Shown here piece after piece: positions 1 to 13,129 of a stretch of 52,845 bases of DNA. Within the stretch, counting starts at the first letter, position 1; each line of letters opens with the position of its first letter. This DNA comes from Paulinella micropora (lineage: Eukaryota > Cercozoa > Imbricatea > Euglyphida), in assembly GCA_009731375.1 (NCBI GenBank), contig BJOX01000322.1, forward strand, positions 625,570 to 678,414. The letters run 5' to 3'. Made by a program: the position numbers and the translations under genes. Under the pieces are notes generated by a model that worked only from the letters and a program-made list of their open reading frames with translations, was not told the DNA's origin and ran no database searches.

Positions 1-127
<127 letters not shown>

Positions 128-298
128 GGGAGTACATAGGCAATTGGTTCTTTTCAATGGGCTGATTGGTATAAAGCTCCTAGAGTAATGTTCTATGCCG
201 TCACTTCCTTTATTCCACCGATTGGTGTGGAGACTTTCCTTATGGAATGGAGGACTGGATGCACATGGCCTTTTGGCTCAGCAATTGGCAGGAGATAC

Positions 299-300
299 AC

Positions 301-376
<76 letters not shown>
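299..376. repeat. (ATT)n microsatellite
   Basis: About 25 perfect ATT units. The poly-Ile and poly-Leu reading frames that run through the tract are products of the repeat and not genes. Confidence 0.97.
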
Positions 377-2149
377 GTATTATTAATAGTAGCTGTGTAG
401 GCACAGATAGGTAAATATGTGCTACTTTATTAATACCCCGTGTCGGTCCAGACACAATAAGAGATTGTTCATATTAATAACACTCTTAACCGGATGATGA
501 TTATATTACTAAAAAGGTCCGTTACCCTTTTTAGGTCAGAATATATTATCGTTAGACCGGACAACGGGAAATGGCTGGTGTTTGCCTTGGTTGTTTTGGG
601 CTTCGCTAGTCCCACATTTTCCCACCATCTTTGATGTTTATTTATATAAGTGAAGAAGATTGGATTACTGGCGAAGTTGTTGAATTTGGTTGAGTAAAAG
701 GATAGGCATCAATAAATATATTCTTTTGACATCGAACTGGCAAAAGTGGAGTACCATACCTGTTTTCTTTTACGCCAAGTTTGACACTTCGCTATCCCTA
801 TTCTTTGCAACGTATAAATAAGGAGACAGTATCCATAGCACAAGATAGATAGAGGAATACGGGGAGGGGAGGACGTGTGTGTTCTGTTCCTATTTGCTCA
901 CTTCTGCCAATTATAAAGGCTAGAACGTGTGGCAAACAGACACGTACGACTCAATCTCTGTTGACACCTACACACACCCACCCACTATCTCCTCCTCCCG
1001 CACAATACAACCAATCGTATACACAGTGTGAGGACATAAAAGAGAGATAGGAGAGAAGGGTAGAGTGTAGGTGGTTGGGTGGCAAGGGGAGCAAACGTAT
1101 ACGACAGTAACGAACTCCCACACACACACCTACAAACCACGTCATATCCTCTATCCATCATCCGAAACAGACTGCACAGACAAACCAATTTGTCTTCAAA
1201 CAACAACACTCACTTGTTCTGTCATTTCTTGCCCACTCCCAAGCATCCAAAGTGCACAAGGGAGTAGAAAGCAGACATAGACGGACAGAAAACAGAAAAC
1301 GAGTGCTGTGCACCAAAGTCTGATTGTGCAAACTAGCTCATACTCAGTCCCTCCATTGCAGCCAATTTGCAGGAGGTAGGGAGGCTAGTTAGTGGGAATA
1401 TAGGCCAAGACAAAAGGAGATAGAGCGACGTCAGCCAGACATTTCATTTGTTCATTTTTGGCGATTCCAATTTCGTCGAAAATTTCAAGCAACAAATCAC
1501 TCTCCTACCTCCACACTCCACTTCCTCCTCACCCACCTATATCCAACAGGTCACCTAGGGTCAGGGAAAGGATTTCACAGCAGTGCTCCTATTGTGGCTC
1601 ACCAAGGAGTCTTTACCTACTTCGCACTCGGTAGGTTCGTTCTACCACACACACACACACAGAACTTCCTAAGCTGAAAAAGGAAACTAAGGAGTCCCAA
1701 CCAGGGATTGGACACCCTACCGAGGGTTCCAAACGATACGAAAGGCTAGCTCCCTAATCCTTTTCACCTTCCTATTGGGAAAAGGGGCCATCACTTCTGA
1801 CTATTTCAGAAGTATCGTTTCCTCCCTACCTATCAGTTACGGAGTCGTGCTTGTAATTGTAGGGTGCCCCAATTCCAATACAACTGGCAAGTGTTTCGCA
1901 AGGCGTGAGGTTCCCCTACCAAAGGGGGGTGAGTAATCTCAAACCTATCTACACGCATCCTATCACTTGCTTACACACGCACACCGAAAAAAAAAATAAT
2001 AATAATAATAATAACAGTAGCAACTGTCTCTAAACAGACAACGAACGAACCAACACCTACCGACCAAGCCACACGCTGCTTACAAATCAAGACTGCCAAC
2101 AGCTGACGTCTTGCCCAAAAATAAGCTGCTGACACTCCAAACAAGACGT
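377..2149. other. Unassigned stretch without a recognisable gene
   Basis: No convincing coding frame is seen. Small visible structures are a CTAAAAAGG/CCTTTTTAG-type inverted repeat near 510-540, a CA run near 1,650, a CTTCTGA/TCAGAAG hairpin near 1,795-1,815 and a short A9(AAT)n tract near 1,987-2,014. This stretch lies beyond the truncated 3' end of the first Ty3-type element. I found no copy here of the 5'-end sequence seen at 13,130-13,381, so a 3' LTR is not demonstrated. Confidence 0.6.
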
Positions 2150-5100
2150 CTGCCAGACGACGCCTTGTCCCACACACAATAGTTTCGCTCCGCCGAGCCG
2201 TGACAACTTTCTACTTATAAACATGATCGGGCGCAACTTTTTCTCCTCATCTTCCTGCTGTAAGACTGCGCCGATCGCGAACTTTGATGCGTCTGTGTCG
2301 ACTACGAATTGCTTCGAAAAGTCGGGCATCATCAGCACGAGTCCGCCATCCTTCGGATCTTTATAGATGAGATCTTTGAGCGTGTTGTACGCTTCTAAGG
2401 CTTCATCATCCCACTTCTCAAAATCACCGAAGTCGATCATTCTCTCCAACTTAGCCCGAGTTGCACCCCAATTGGGTATGAACTGGCTGTAATATTGCGC
2501 CATCGCAAGAAATGAGTGCAGCTCTGTGCGATCCTTCGGCCTCTGCCTGCTCATGATCTCCTCCCTCTTCTCTTTGGATATCGCGACTCTATTGTAAGAG
2601 ATTTCGTACCCCAAATATGTCACACTTGTCTTTGCGAGTTGACATTTCTTCAAATTACATTTCAGGCCAAATAGTTTGATACGCCTGAAAATGTCTGTTA
2701 GATGGTCGATGTGCTCTTCCATTGTATTGGAGTACACGATAATAACATCGATGTAACAAAATGCGTACTCTCCCGCCTTCTGTCCTCTTCTCCTCATGAA
2801 ACCTCCCTCTGTCTGGTCATTATATTTGCTACTCAGCATGCTTTGCATCGCTTTCTGAAAGACCCGGGGCCTGTTTGAGTCAGCACTTTCCACTGATATA
2901 TCTCCATTCCTACTACAAATGCAGTCAGCCATCTGGGCTTTTCATCCAGTGGAATTTGCCAGAAGCCATTCTTCAGATCAAGACTGAGTATAGCTTGGCG
3001 TTCCGCAATACTCGCCTTCCTTCTTCAAGAGTAAGTAATGGATTTCGTTCCTCCTCTAAAATTTTATTGACGCGGGCATAGTTAACCGTTAAGCGCCATT
3101 CTCCTCCCGGTTTAGGCACCAGTCTCGGTTGGGAAACTATTGGAGATGTCGATCTCTCAATGAAATCCTCATCGAGTAACTGTCGTGCTTGTTCTTCTGC
3201 GATCTTTGCTTCATGTATACTCAGATTTGCCCGTCGTGGCGCCGGTGAAGGCTCAGCACCTGGTATTTTACAAATAACCGCGGTGAAGTCTTCCGGCTTG
3301 ACACCTCCCGCTTGAGGGGGGTCAAAAATCATTTTGTTCGCCTTCAATCTCTCTTTCAAAACCTCTTTCTCCTTCTCCGTACCTGCTCCTCCTGCCAATT
3401 TCTCGTCTATCGCCGCCTTAAACTCCTCCTCTGACATTCTCTTGTGATGCTTGAGGGGTGCTCTGTCCTCCTCCAAGCCCAACTCTTCTTCTGATATATC
3501 GTCCATTCCCGTTTTTTCATATGTGGCAGTGTCTGGTTCGTCGTCCTCCGCCAGACCTACCAACATATCTATTAATCTCGCATATTGCAACGGAGCTTTT
3601 CGGGTGTAGAAACCATCGAAGCATGTGAATGCTTGAGGAATCAATTTCAACTTGTCCTGGTCTCTGAGCTTCCGCTTGTATGCACTGCTCTGCTCACGAG
3701 TCCCGAGACGACAAGCCACCACTAAGTGTTGCTTCCGTGAGGGCACCGGTATCGGATGATCAATAAGCCGGTCCCGTATCTCCTGCGCCCATATCGCCTT
3801 CTCATTGTACGGGAGTATGACCGTATATGGTTTATTATTTTCAAAAAGAGTGCGCAGGCACTTTTTCACTTCTGTCAGTGAGCGCGGCCACGTAGGCTCG
3901 TCACCCCAGAATTCGGTAATAAAGCTTTTAATATCTTCTGCCGGGATATCAGGGAGTCGTCCCCTTCTCCTCGGTATAAACTCCTGTCTGTCCTTCTCTT
4001 CCACCTTTACGTGAAAGCAATACCCGTTGGTAATATATACATCGGCCCCTGCTCCTTCTTCAAATCTCGCCAACGATGGGCACCTTTTTCCCATGCATAT
4101 AATCTCCTCTTTCCTCTTTTCAATGAGATCGTCTATCGACTTTTTATCCCATTGTGTAGAGACTGTAGCCGTATAGACCTCCGCCTCTCTCTTGTCTGAC
4201 AGGGTTGAACCATCTTTAAACAACGCGTCCGTTGGCATATATGCCTCATATGCGTGTGTAATGGCCACCTGTTTCCCTTCCGATGCTACCCCTAGGTGTA
4301 GGGCCTCATATGAGTCAATAGCATGGAGAGAGTCGACAGTATATTCTTCTGGCTGTACGCCGTATATGACTCTTTTGGCGGCGCAATCAACCACTACGTT
4401 CATTGTCGCCAGTTGGTCGTACGACAAAAGAACAGATCCGTGGTATTCGGGGACAACGTACAAGTCCACTCGATATACTCGTCCTGATTTCAATTTAAAA
4501 TTTAGAGTGATGATGCCCGTTATATCCGTCCGACTACTAACTCCTTTCAAGGTGCCCGATGATTTTTTCATATTAGTTTCTAACCACGCATGGTGTTTCG
4601 TAGTAATTTTCGGCCGACAATATTAATATTCGCCATAGTATCATTACCAACGTTTATAAAGGTATTTAATGTTTCACAAAAAAATGTTTGTATAGCATAA
4701 AGCGTCTGGCCGGTGACTTTTTAAGGCCAATACAAGGAGCTTGTGTTCTAAAATCTGTATCCTTTTCTCGAGGTTCGCCTCCTCCTCCCTTTCTGCCGTT
4801 TTTGTAATGTCTGTTTGGGTATTGTTCACAGGCGAAGGATGATTGTCCTTGCTTTCTCTGTTTGAGACCGTGAGAAGAGGTTGATGTCCTCCATCCTCCT
4901 TGTCTATTGTCTGTCTCGGCAAGTTGATAAGATTGATTGCCGGTTCTATTCTTACTTTCTTCGGCTGTGGCTGCGACAGGCCCGCCTGCTTTCTCTTTGC
5001 CAGCGCTTTACTCGCCTACCTATTAGCGACATGCACTGTTTGTTGTCGTGATGGGTGTACTGGTATTGTATTACCTTTGAGTTGGCCTGTGGCCTGCTGT

Positions 5101-5192
5101 GGGCTCTTAGACGCACTGGTACCCTTGGTTGGGACCTGCACAACGGTGTATCGTGCAATGTTTGTTGTTCTGTTTTCTCCCTCCTTCTCTAG
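2150..5192 (-). pseudogene. pol: Broken pol (protease, RT, partial RNase H) of Ty3-type copy 1
   Basis: Homologous along its length to pol of the copy at 33,030-38,264. The frame continues from gag through a UGA at 5,193-5,195 and then meets a TAG where copy 2 has Lys (ANR-Lys), near 5,020. A coiled-coil-like Glu/Lys segment follows (4,922-4,700), with an extra base near 4,680. The presumed protease region (motif NDTMANINIVGRK, about 4,611-4,652) is followed by a long open frame to the first RT block (4,571-2,973). RT then shifts frame near 2,950 and continues at 2,932-2,087. The catalytic YIDD reads YIDV. RNase H begins (VVDTDASKFAIGAVL) and homology is lost near 2,150, so the rest of RNase H and all of integrase are gone. 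Confidence 0.9.
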
Positions 5193-5198
5193 TCATTG
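5187..5198 (-). promoter_or_regulatory. Probable stop-readthrough site between gag and pol (copy 1)
   Basis: The minus strand reads CAA UGA CUA GAG, the classical UGA-CUA leaky context. The following pol frame is in phase with gag, as in copy 2, although this copy is otherwise dead. Confidence 0.65.
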
Positions 5199-7263
5199 AA
5201 CTACCTCAAATCTGTTACCTGAGTCGGCATCAGTGTCGGTAGTGGTTGCGCCTGATGTCGCATAGGCCTGTGGTGCTGAGGAACTCGAGCTTGAGCTCGA
5301 GCCGTCTGCCCAGCCCCCATCTCTGTGGTACGGGCGCTCTGCGCTGCCGTATCCACCTCGGCCAACCCATCTTCCTCCTCCTCTACCTTGAAATACACCT
5401 CTTCCTCCTCCTCTTCTCACAAATCCTCTCTCCCCCCCGCGAGTGTATGTGCCTCGTGCGAAAGGGGCTCCTCCTCCTCGATTGATTCCTCTCCCTCCTC
5501 CTCTTCCTCGTGTTCCACCTCTTCCTCTACTTGCGGCTTCTATGGCTGCCGTCTTCTGATCATCTCTAGCGAAAAGAGAATTGATCGCGTCAGCTAGTTC
5601 GTGGTCATGGTCCGCGACATCCTGTAATTTCCACCCCTGATCCTTGCGCAGTCGGCGCAGAACGGCGACGGTGTTGGTTTCGTCCGACCGTACGTTCTTG
5701 AGGAGTGTGTTTCGGATGCGGGTGTCCTCGACATCGTGGTTGTACGGGCATTTCTTATTTGTGTGTTTGAAGCATTGTGCCCGTGCCCACCAACGAATAC
5801 AAGGTGTGTTAGCTTCACGACTGTTCTCTCTTGGTCGCTTTCCTAGAGATCGTTGCGTATGTGCGGCTTGCGGTTGAGCAGAAGCCGATGCAGAACCGAT
5901 CGAGGATGCTGTCTGGCTGTCGAGTCTCTGACAAGCGGTCATTACTTCGGTCGACAACATTTTTGGGCTCACGGCCTTAGTCGTGGCCTCAAAGACGCTC
6001 ATCTCCAAAAAGTTCAAGTGCTTTACCTTGTCGAAGGTTTTGCAGTCTTGCATGAGCAGTGTGAGCTTATTTTTGTTGTAGACGTGCAAAGCACTGAGGA
6101 AATATAGGAGTATGGCTTTGTGGTTATAAAAGAGAGTGTACTGGGTGCCCACATTTGTTAAGACAGATGCAAGCTGAGTGACAGACTGCAACTGCTCCGA
6201 TACTAAGTCGAAAATTTCAAACCCAATCAATGTGCCCGTGCACAAGTGTGTATCCACTTGCCTTAAAGTATCGAATGAGGGCAGCAGTACAACTCATCTC
6301 TGCATGTCCACCTTTCCTTGCTAGCTCCTCCTCTCCTCTGTACTTCTCGTAAGTTATACGATCAAAGCCAGCTCCAAGGAGGGATCGATCACAGAGATGT
6401 TCTAGGACTTCATACTCCTGCTCCACTTTTGCTGGAAGCATCTGTCCATCTCATTGAGCTTAGTCATGAGGGTCTTCTCTGTGTCAGCCTCATTGGCAGT
6501 GATAGCATAGAGCTTAAGGCCCCCTCCCCCAATTTTGATTTTAGCTAGGGCTGCCTGCAGCGCCTGCTTTTTCTTCTGGGAGTCAGTCAAGTTAATTACT
6601 GTCCCTCCCCCTTGGGGTCCTCCTCCTGTGGGTCCTCCTCCTGCCTTTTTGGGAGCTGGGTTAGATGTGGTAGGTGGAGCCGTTGGCTGTGGAGCCACCC
6701 GTGCTACTGCCATTGCCACAGCTATCTTCTCCTTCTGCTCCTTCTCCTCTTTCTGTCTCGTCTCTTCTTCTTTCACCTGTCGTGCTAGATGAGTCACGAA
6801 CTGTGCACGCCCTGTGGCACTAGAGAGGAAGTGTGCCTTTTCTCTCATGGAAGACTTATCAGCTCTGTTATTATTTGGGATTGTTGTGAGAGGGCCTTTA
6901 AATGAGTGTGATTCTTCGTGTGGGCCCATTGCTTCCATGTTGGTTTTTGCTCCTTCCCCTCGAAGAGGCCCTTATGGAGTTGTGTGAGGCGTTCAAGCAC
7001 CTGACAAGACTGGTCAACCTCCTCGTAAACAGGATGTTGCCTTGTGTTGTCTTCAGGGCTTTGTACATCTCGTTGTGAGCCCGTGTGAAGGCAGTTACAA
7101 AAGCCTCAAGGGCAAACTCAATGCCACTTTGGTTTCTACCTTCGAACTTTCTCTCTAGATTCTTGATATCAGTGGGGACACCACAGACAGACAGCCATGC
7201 TGCAGTTGTGCGTTTATTTTTCCACTGTATGATTGTGCGTTCATGAAATTCCGCAACGAGCAC
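5193..7263 (-). pseudogene. gag: Frameshifted gag of Ty3-type copy 1
   Basis: Four overlapping minus-strand frames (7,263-6,898; 6,938-6,402; 6,441-6,217; 6,257-5,193) align in order with the intact 897-residue gag at 38,298-40,991, so at least three frameshifts have occurred. The region matching the N-terminal part of copy 2 Gag is not recognisable. Diagnostic matches are the segment GTLIGFEIF, the CCCH zinc finger at 5,736-5,801 (Cys-x8-Cys-x7-Cys-x3-His) and an Arg-Gly-rich C-terminus. The terminal UGA (5,193-5,195) is followed by CUA GAG. That context is shared with copy 2 and discussed in the findings. Confidence 0.88.
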
Positions 7264-7590
7264 AGAAGCGTAGATCTGTTGAAATAGTTATGTGGCGTCA
7301 GTCCCTACACAGAGATAACGATAGTTTGGTCAAAAGAGCTGTTTTGTGGAAGTCAGTCTGTCGTCGAACAGTGCTTCGATACTTGTCTTGCTCTTGTGTG
7401 AGAGATGTGCAATTTCCTCTTGTTTCTGCAGAGAAAATGCAAGGAAAATGGTTCAGAACAGAGAGTGGGAGTGCTTTGCTCGTTTCTCCTCTGTCTGTGT
7501 GTCTGTTTGATGTTTGTTTCGCACTTGTCCTACTTAGCTTTATGCAAGCAGCAAGAGGGAGTCGAGTAGGTGTGGTCTAGTCTTTTTAAG
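7264..7590 (-). other. Residual leader or gag start of Ty3-type copy 1
   Basis: Between the recognisable gag and the nested insertion there is no open frame matching the acidic and glycine-rich N-terminus of copy 2 Gag. The sequence is probably decayed gag start plus leader. Confidence 0.45.
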
Positions 7591-7950
7591 GAGTTAATTG
7601 CTTTGCGGTTCGTGTAGAGGTTAGTGGGGTTCTTGGCGGTGAAGCCAAGTGTCCGGTCACAATATTAATATAGAGACAAGTCTGAACAGTGCAGAGACAA
7701 TCTTTAATTAGTCATTGCCCTTTGAGAAAGGAAGGAAAAGTGACACGTCACTACTCAAAACTGGAACTACACTTCAGACATTCCAGAAAATAAGATGAAA
7801 TACTTAATAAAGGCAATAGTATGGAAATGCTAAAATTCAGGACTGAAATTAAGTAATAGTGACAAAAAGGCAATTGATTGTATCCGTCTAACTTAGGATA
7901 AAATTATTAGTACTACTTGACTAAAACTGAATTAATAATTCTAATTCTAT
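7590..7950. repeat. Left direct terminal repeat of the nested element
   Basis: Starts near AGTTAATTGCTTTGCGG and ends near ATTCTAATTCTATG. Compared with the right copy it has a CCAA insertion/deletion difference near 7,650, lacks an ATTAGACTA-type insertion and differs by scattered single bases. The homology may continue weakly to about 7,960 (AGATAACGCA). Confidence 0.9.
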
Positions 7951-7959
7951 GAGATAACG

Positions 7960-10900
7960 CACCCCCCGAAATCCAAATTTCATAGCAGCGAAGTTAGGAA
8001 ATTGGATTTCCAATAGGATAATCTCATTAGAATTATTATTGTTGTCCATGGCTCTAGGACGGCTCATAATTCAGCAATATGTTCAAGTAACACATATATA
8101 GTTAACATATGAAGCAAAAGCAACAAACAACGCAAAATCAATCATATATCTGACAGTGTAACAAAACCAAACAGTACACAATGTATAGTATGATTGCTAA
8201 CTTTAGGAAAAATTTGGTATGAGGATCAGAAAGGGCAGCCCAAGGGCCGATCAACTCCCTCATTCGTCATCTCGTATGTATAGGAAAAGAAAAAGAATTA
8301 AAAATGACAAAGACATATTAGACGCTCTCCACAGTCACTAGCTCTCACGCTTACTAGATTGCTCACGCTATCACACACCCCCCGAGCTCTATGACCATAT
8401 GCTATCATAATCATTACATAAGTCGCTCACAATCATCAATTCTATCTTTATTAGTTCTTCATGCTCTCTAATGACTAGTTATGTTCTAACTATCAACGTA
8501 AACTGAAATAGTGCAGGTAGCTAGTCTGAACTACTCACTCAACGTTAGATCAAAGAATAAGCAAATGAATAACTATATGCAGATAAAATCATGCAATGCA
8601 AGCAAAAATGTAAGATAAATGATAAAAGGAACATAATGAGTCAACACACAACGCATTGGGGTACTGAGCATAGTAATAAGTGACTGTATGTATAATATTG
8701 CCATAAAATAAGCGAAACACGCAACACGACAACATTAACATATCCATCTCAATAAGTCTATTCTCTGTCAGTAAAATCACCGCCTCCGCTCAGCCTACCA
8801 TCGCACTCTAGGCTTTACGGGCTACTAGCTAATTTGACTTCGCCTGTCAACAGCTAATATCTCTATGACTAACATCATCAGCTATTGCTATATTCGCTGT
8901 AGCTATGCACCCCCCCCATCTCTATACACAACTATTACTGCTGGCCAAGTATGTATGAGTTACAACATCGACAAAGCTATGAGTAAAACGACAACGTCAT
9001 ACAAACAGACATCGATAATGATAACACATTGAAAAATATGTTCCGCAGCATATATATATAGTGTGAATGAGGGTAATGTGTATGGTGTAACAAATATACG
9101 TCGCAGATGACAAATGTATACCACGCACATTAAAACAAACAACTACAAATAACAATGGCATAGAAAATGCTTAAGTCACAACGCAAGGTCACTGGGCATG
9201 AAAAACTCTCGTGCTTCTCTCTCGCGCACTCACACTCGTTCTCTTTACGCCCTCACCACCAAATCACTTGCACTAGCGCTCATCACACGCGATCGCTCGC
9301 CCTCGCATGCTTCTCACTCGCGCTCTCTCGTCCTCACTTGCCTTGCTCGCTCGCACTTTTGTGCTCACTCGCGCTCGCCTTTCTCACACTACTCACCCCC
9401 CTCTTTACCTCCTATACTTGCTAAGGTGGTAAAAATATATATATGTGCATGGTCATGAAGCCATTAACATAAACGACAACAACAATCAAGATATGACGCA
9501 GTTATCACGCAAATACTCCATCAAAACCAATCATAAGTGTCATATAAAAGGGATAAGAGTAAAGCAAATCATCCACAAGCAGTAAGCTTACACATAATAC
9601 AAAACAAGTGATACGACAAACAAATGGCACTATGGCACGAAAACACTGTAGACACTGTCGACTCTCGATGATACTAGGAACACTCTGTCCTACTATGAGC
9701 TCAACCTACTAATAAAAAGGCAGGAATACTCTCTCCTCTCGGCCGTACTCTCTAATGCGGGCTTCACACCCTCGACGAAAAACCTGTGGGGAATATCCTC
9801 TCACCTGTCTCTCTCATGGTGTGGTGCTCTCAGGCGGGTTACCCTAGGACTCACACTCTGGAGCCCTAGCCCTTACCTCTAAGCATACCCTCTCTCTGAC
9901 TAGTCACTACGTCGTGTCTGTCTATGAAAGAACAGAAATGGCATGAGAACACTACGCTCCCACACACTCACTAGCTTTACGTGACACGAGAATTTCCGGA
10001 AGGCGCTGCACATCGCTACGTGAACGCGGTATTCTTCTAACCATGTACTTCAAAATTCAAAAATCACTAGTTTCACGCCTAGCAAATCCATCATTCTGCG
10101 GTAATCCCTAGAAGATACTCACATTGTCAGAGATGCACACACTACGCTATATCCCGAAAAATGAAGTATTACCGAGAAATCATAGCATCGACCCACAAAC
10201 AAAATTAATGATCACAGAGTTAAATGTCGCTCACGATACACAGTATATGTCGCTTTACCATCACACATGTTATGCGCGAAATGGAACACAACATTCTCAC
10301 TCTCTCCGTCGACAACATCACCTCTATGTCGCTCACGATACACGCACACAGCATATATCGTTTTACCCTCACGCATGTTATACGCAAACGTAATATACGC
10401 ACATGTTATACGCAAACGTAATATATGCACATGTTATACGCAAACGTAATATACGTGGAACACGACATAATCACAAATATGTGTCACGAATTGGTTGTTC
10501 GTAACACTCAACCATACATTGACGGCACTCATACAATGTGTCCAGAAGACAGGGACAACATAGGTTATACTCGTCAGATGAACACAAGGAAAGGTCAAAG
10601 ACATACAATGATACATATGAAGACTCACACGAATGCGTATGTGACACATGTACCAAGGTGGACAAATAGAATAAATATGTGAACAGGAATCAAACTCATG
10701 CATCCACGCACAACTGATTCAAACATCCACAGCACTAACGCAACATCAAAGCGCTCATTATTCTCGCTCATGAGACACTAATCCTTTCAGCTTAGCTAGC
10801 ACATCACACACTCTTAGCCGCAATAATGCCAAACTCTCTCGAGCACTCTTCTAGCGACCAATGACTGACTCGCTCTGTGCTAACTTAGCCTACTATCTCT

Positions 10901-12638
10901 GTACTGTCACTCCTCTACCTCATCTCTGTCCTCACTCTCGTCGCCGCCTCATAGCACATATCACATTACATGTCATGCGTTTGGTCAACACGTAGTTCAA
11001 ACTAAGACAAGTCGCACAAGTCATATGGGCATACAGGATGAAAAGAGAAAATGAAACTCTATCCAAACCCATTCATGCAGTCACACACAATTTATACAAC
11101 ATCTCGTCAGAACATAAGTAAAAACAATCGAAAAACGACTCTGTGTTATCTCACACTCCCTATTACCGGTTATCGACTTGACAGGATGTACTAACTTGAT
11201 GTCATGGGTTCCTAGCTAAGTCTCTAGTCGACCCGCTATCCAAGACTATCGTGTTCTTCCTGTCTCTCCCCCCCTTCCCACCTAACACTAGTGCATAGTT
11301 CTGTTTGCTATTCTGGTGTTTTGATGGTGCTGGGGCTAATGGTTGGTGGACCATTTATGACCAAACAATTATAACGATAGACGACACGCATGCTTGGCAC
11401 AGTTATCTAACCATGACACCACACACCATGCACTCGGCTATGAAACAACAAAAGAAAACAAGGACAACATGTAAACACAAAGAAAACAAAAACGCAACGC
11501 ACGTACAATGCATTCGTAAGTGTCATACATGCAACACAATCAAAATGATAGAGAGACACGGATCATACATCGCACACATCCGTACAGCACAAAATCACAC
11601 AACACACTACTACAATTCAGCACGACAACAATGAATTCAATCACAGTCGCTCTTCTCTCTCCTTCGTCAGCTCTACTCACGACCGCTGACAATGTATCTC
11701 CTCTCTCTATAAGCTAAAAGCTATACTCGCGTCCTACGCACACCATCACGCTATCTGCTCGTCATTCATGGTGCATGCACGCATTAATCTCACGCAGGCT
11801 TACTATCTCTCTCATGCTGATCACTCTCCACAGACAGTCCACAAAGGTGTAACATCACACGCACACACTACTCGACACTAATCGACACATCAGGGTCTGT
11901 TGAAATGTACGTACAATACGTGCTAAATCGCCACAAAAACATGTCATCTCTCATGGCATCCCTCAACCCTAACAACTTCTTTCGCCCCTCGGCTCTTATA
12001 TGTGCCTTAGTCTCTGGGGTCATCCTAACGGGCACTCTAAAGAATGGCCTACTCAATGGCTCTTTTCAAATGCTCCTTAGCTCTTTTCGAGAGAGAACCT
12101 ACACTAATCACACACGAAGTGAGACGCTACTCTATCCCACTCTTCTATCCGTTCTCAATCTCTCATTAAACTGAACTATTCTGTTATTATCTGTCTATCC
12201 ATTAGACGTAAGAGAAGAGAAAGAAAAATTATTCGACTGCTGACATCATCTAGCTGAATGTACGTATGTGTCTACCTTGACCCCTTCGACCTTACGCTAA
12301 CTCCTACTGGTAAGGAGGGATAAATGTGGGCTTCTTTGCCCTTTTAACGTTCACTACTTTCGCTGTCAGTAACAGCGCTGTCACGATCGAGGTCATGGTA
12401 GCCACTCTTCATCAGAGCAATACACTTTTAAATCCAGTGGACTCTCTGCCACTCTGCTCTGATATCTCTGTATCTCTGTATCTCTGTACTCACCTTTTCG
12501 CTAGGCGAGGCTTTTCCTCCGGGCAAGACTGTTCTGTCCTCAGTTGTAAAATTGTCAGGTATAGATGTACTGAGAAACTGTCTCTGTCTCGTTGTGCAGA
12601 CTGAACCCCGAGCCATTCAAGGCTTCATAACCTTTAAG
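7960..12638. other. Interior of the nested element, no gene recognised
   Basis: AT-rich to mixed sequence with many CGCTCAC/CTCTC-like words and several C-runs (7,961; 8,381; 8,909; 9,403; 11,267). It includes an imperfect duplication (about 10,225-10,290 versus 10,326-10,392) and a 28-bp tandem repeat at 10,383-10,455. Open frames are short (at most about 110 codons), overlap on both strands and resemble no known family. Confidence 0.6.
10383..10455. repeat. 28-bp tandem repeat, about 2.6 copies
   Basis: Units beginning CGCAAACGTAATATA start at 10,383, 10,411 and 10,439, exactly 28 bp apart, with one or two substitutions. Confidence 0.9.
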
Positions 12639-13007
12639 CAGTTAATTGCTTTGCGGTTCGTGTAGAGGTTAGTGGGGTTCTTGGCGGTGAAGCGTGTCCG
12701 GTCACAATATTAGACTAATATTAATATAGAGACAAGTCTGAACAGTGCAGAGACAATCTTTAATTAGTCATTGCCCTTTGAGAAAGGAAGGAAAAGTGAC
12801 ACGTCACTACTCAAAACTGGAACTACACTTCAGACATTCCAGAAAATAAGATGAAATACTTAATAAAGGCAATAGTATGGAAATACTAAAATTCAGGACT
12901 GAAATTAAGTAATAGTGACAAAAAGGCAATTGATTGTATCCGTCTAACTTAGGATAAAATTATTAGAACTACTTGACTAAAACTGAATTAATAATTCTAA
13001 TTCTATG
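12639..13007. repeat. Right direct terminal repeat of the nested element
   Basis: Near-identical partner of 7,590-7,950. The similarity stops at CTATG near 13,007, after which the sequence resembles the leader of the Ty3-type element. Confidence 0.9.
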
Positions 13008-13129
13008 TGAATAGCGCTGGTGTCTTGTAGAAAAGCACACAGAAGCGACTGAAATGTGCACAAGTGCTAAAGGTTATGACAGCTTGTGACAAATTGATTG
13101 CTTGTTTGTGAGTTTTTTGTTTGAGAATG

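Larger units (their letters stand above)
7590..13007 (-). mobile_element. Nested, apparently non-coding element with direct terminal repeats
   Basis: Two direct repeats of about 360 bp (7,590-7,950 and 12,639-13,007) are nearly identical and enclose about 4.7 kb in which I see no convincing protein-coding gene. The outer flanks are two parts of one Ty3-type leader/gag, so the unit was inserted. A minus-strand G-run (CCCCCC on plus, 7,961-7,966) lies just inside the left repeat where a polypurine tract would sit. A sequence resembling a tRNA 3' end (GAACCCCGAGCCA, 12,604-12,616) lies inside the right repeat where a primer-binding site would sit. Both suggest a minus-strand, non-autonomous LTR element (LARD-like). 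Exact LTR ends and target duplication could not be fixed. Confidence 0.65.

Noticed and set aside
1971-2177. A small minus-strand frame ending in poly-Ile
   Set aside because: Runs through an AAT tract at the truncated end of pol. No homology to the intact copy in that frame.
10124-10703. Overlapping 60-89 codon frames in the nested element
   Set aside because: They occur on both strands in repeated His/Thr/Tyr-rich sequence, with no motif and mutually exclusive frames.
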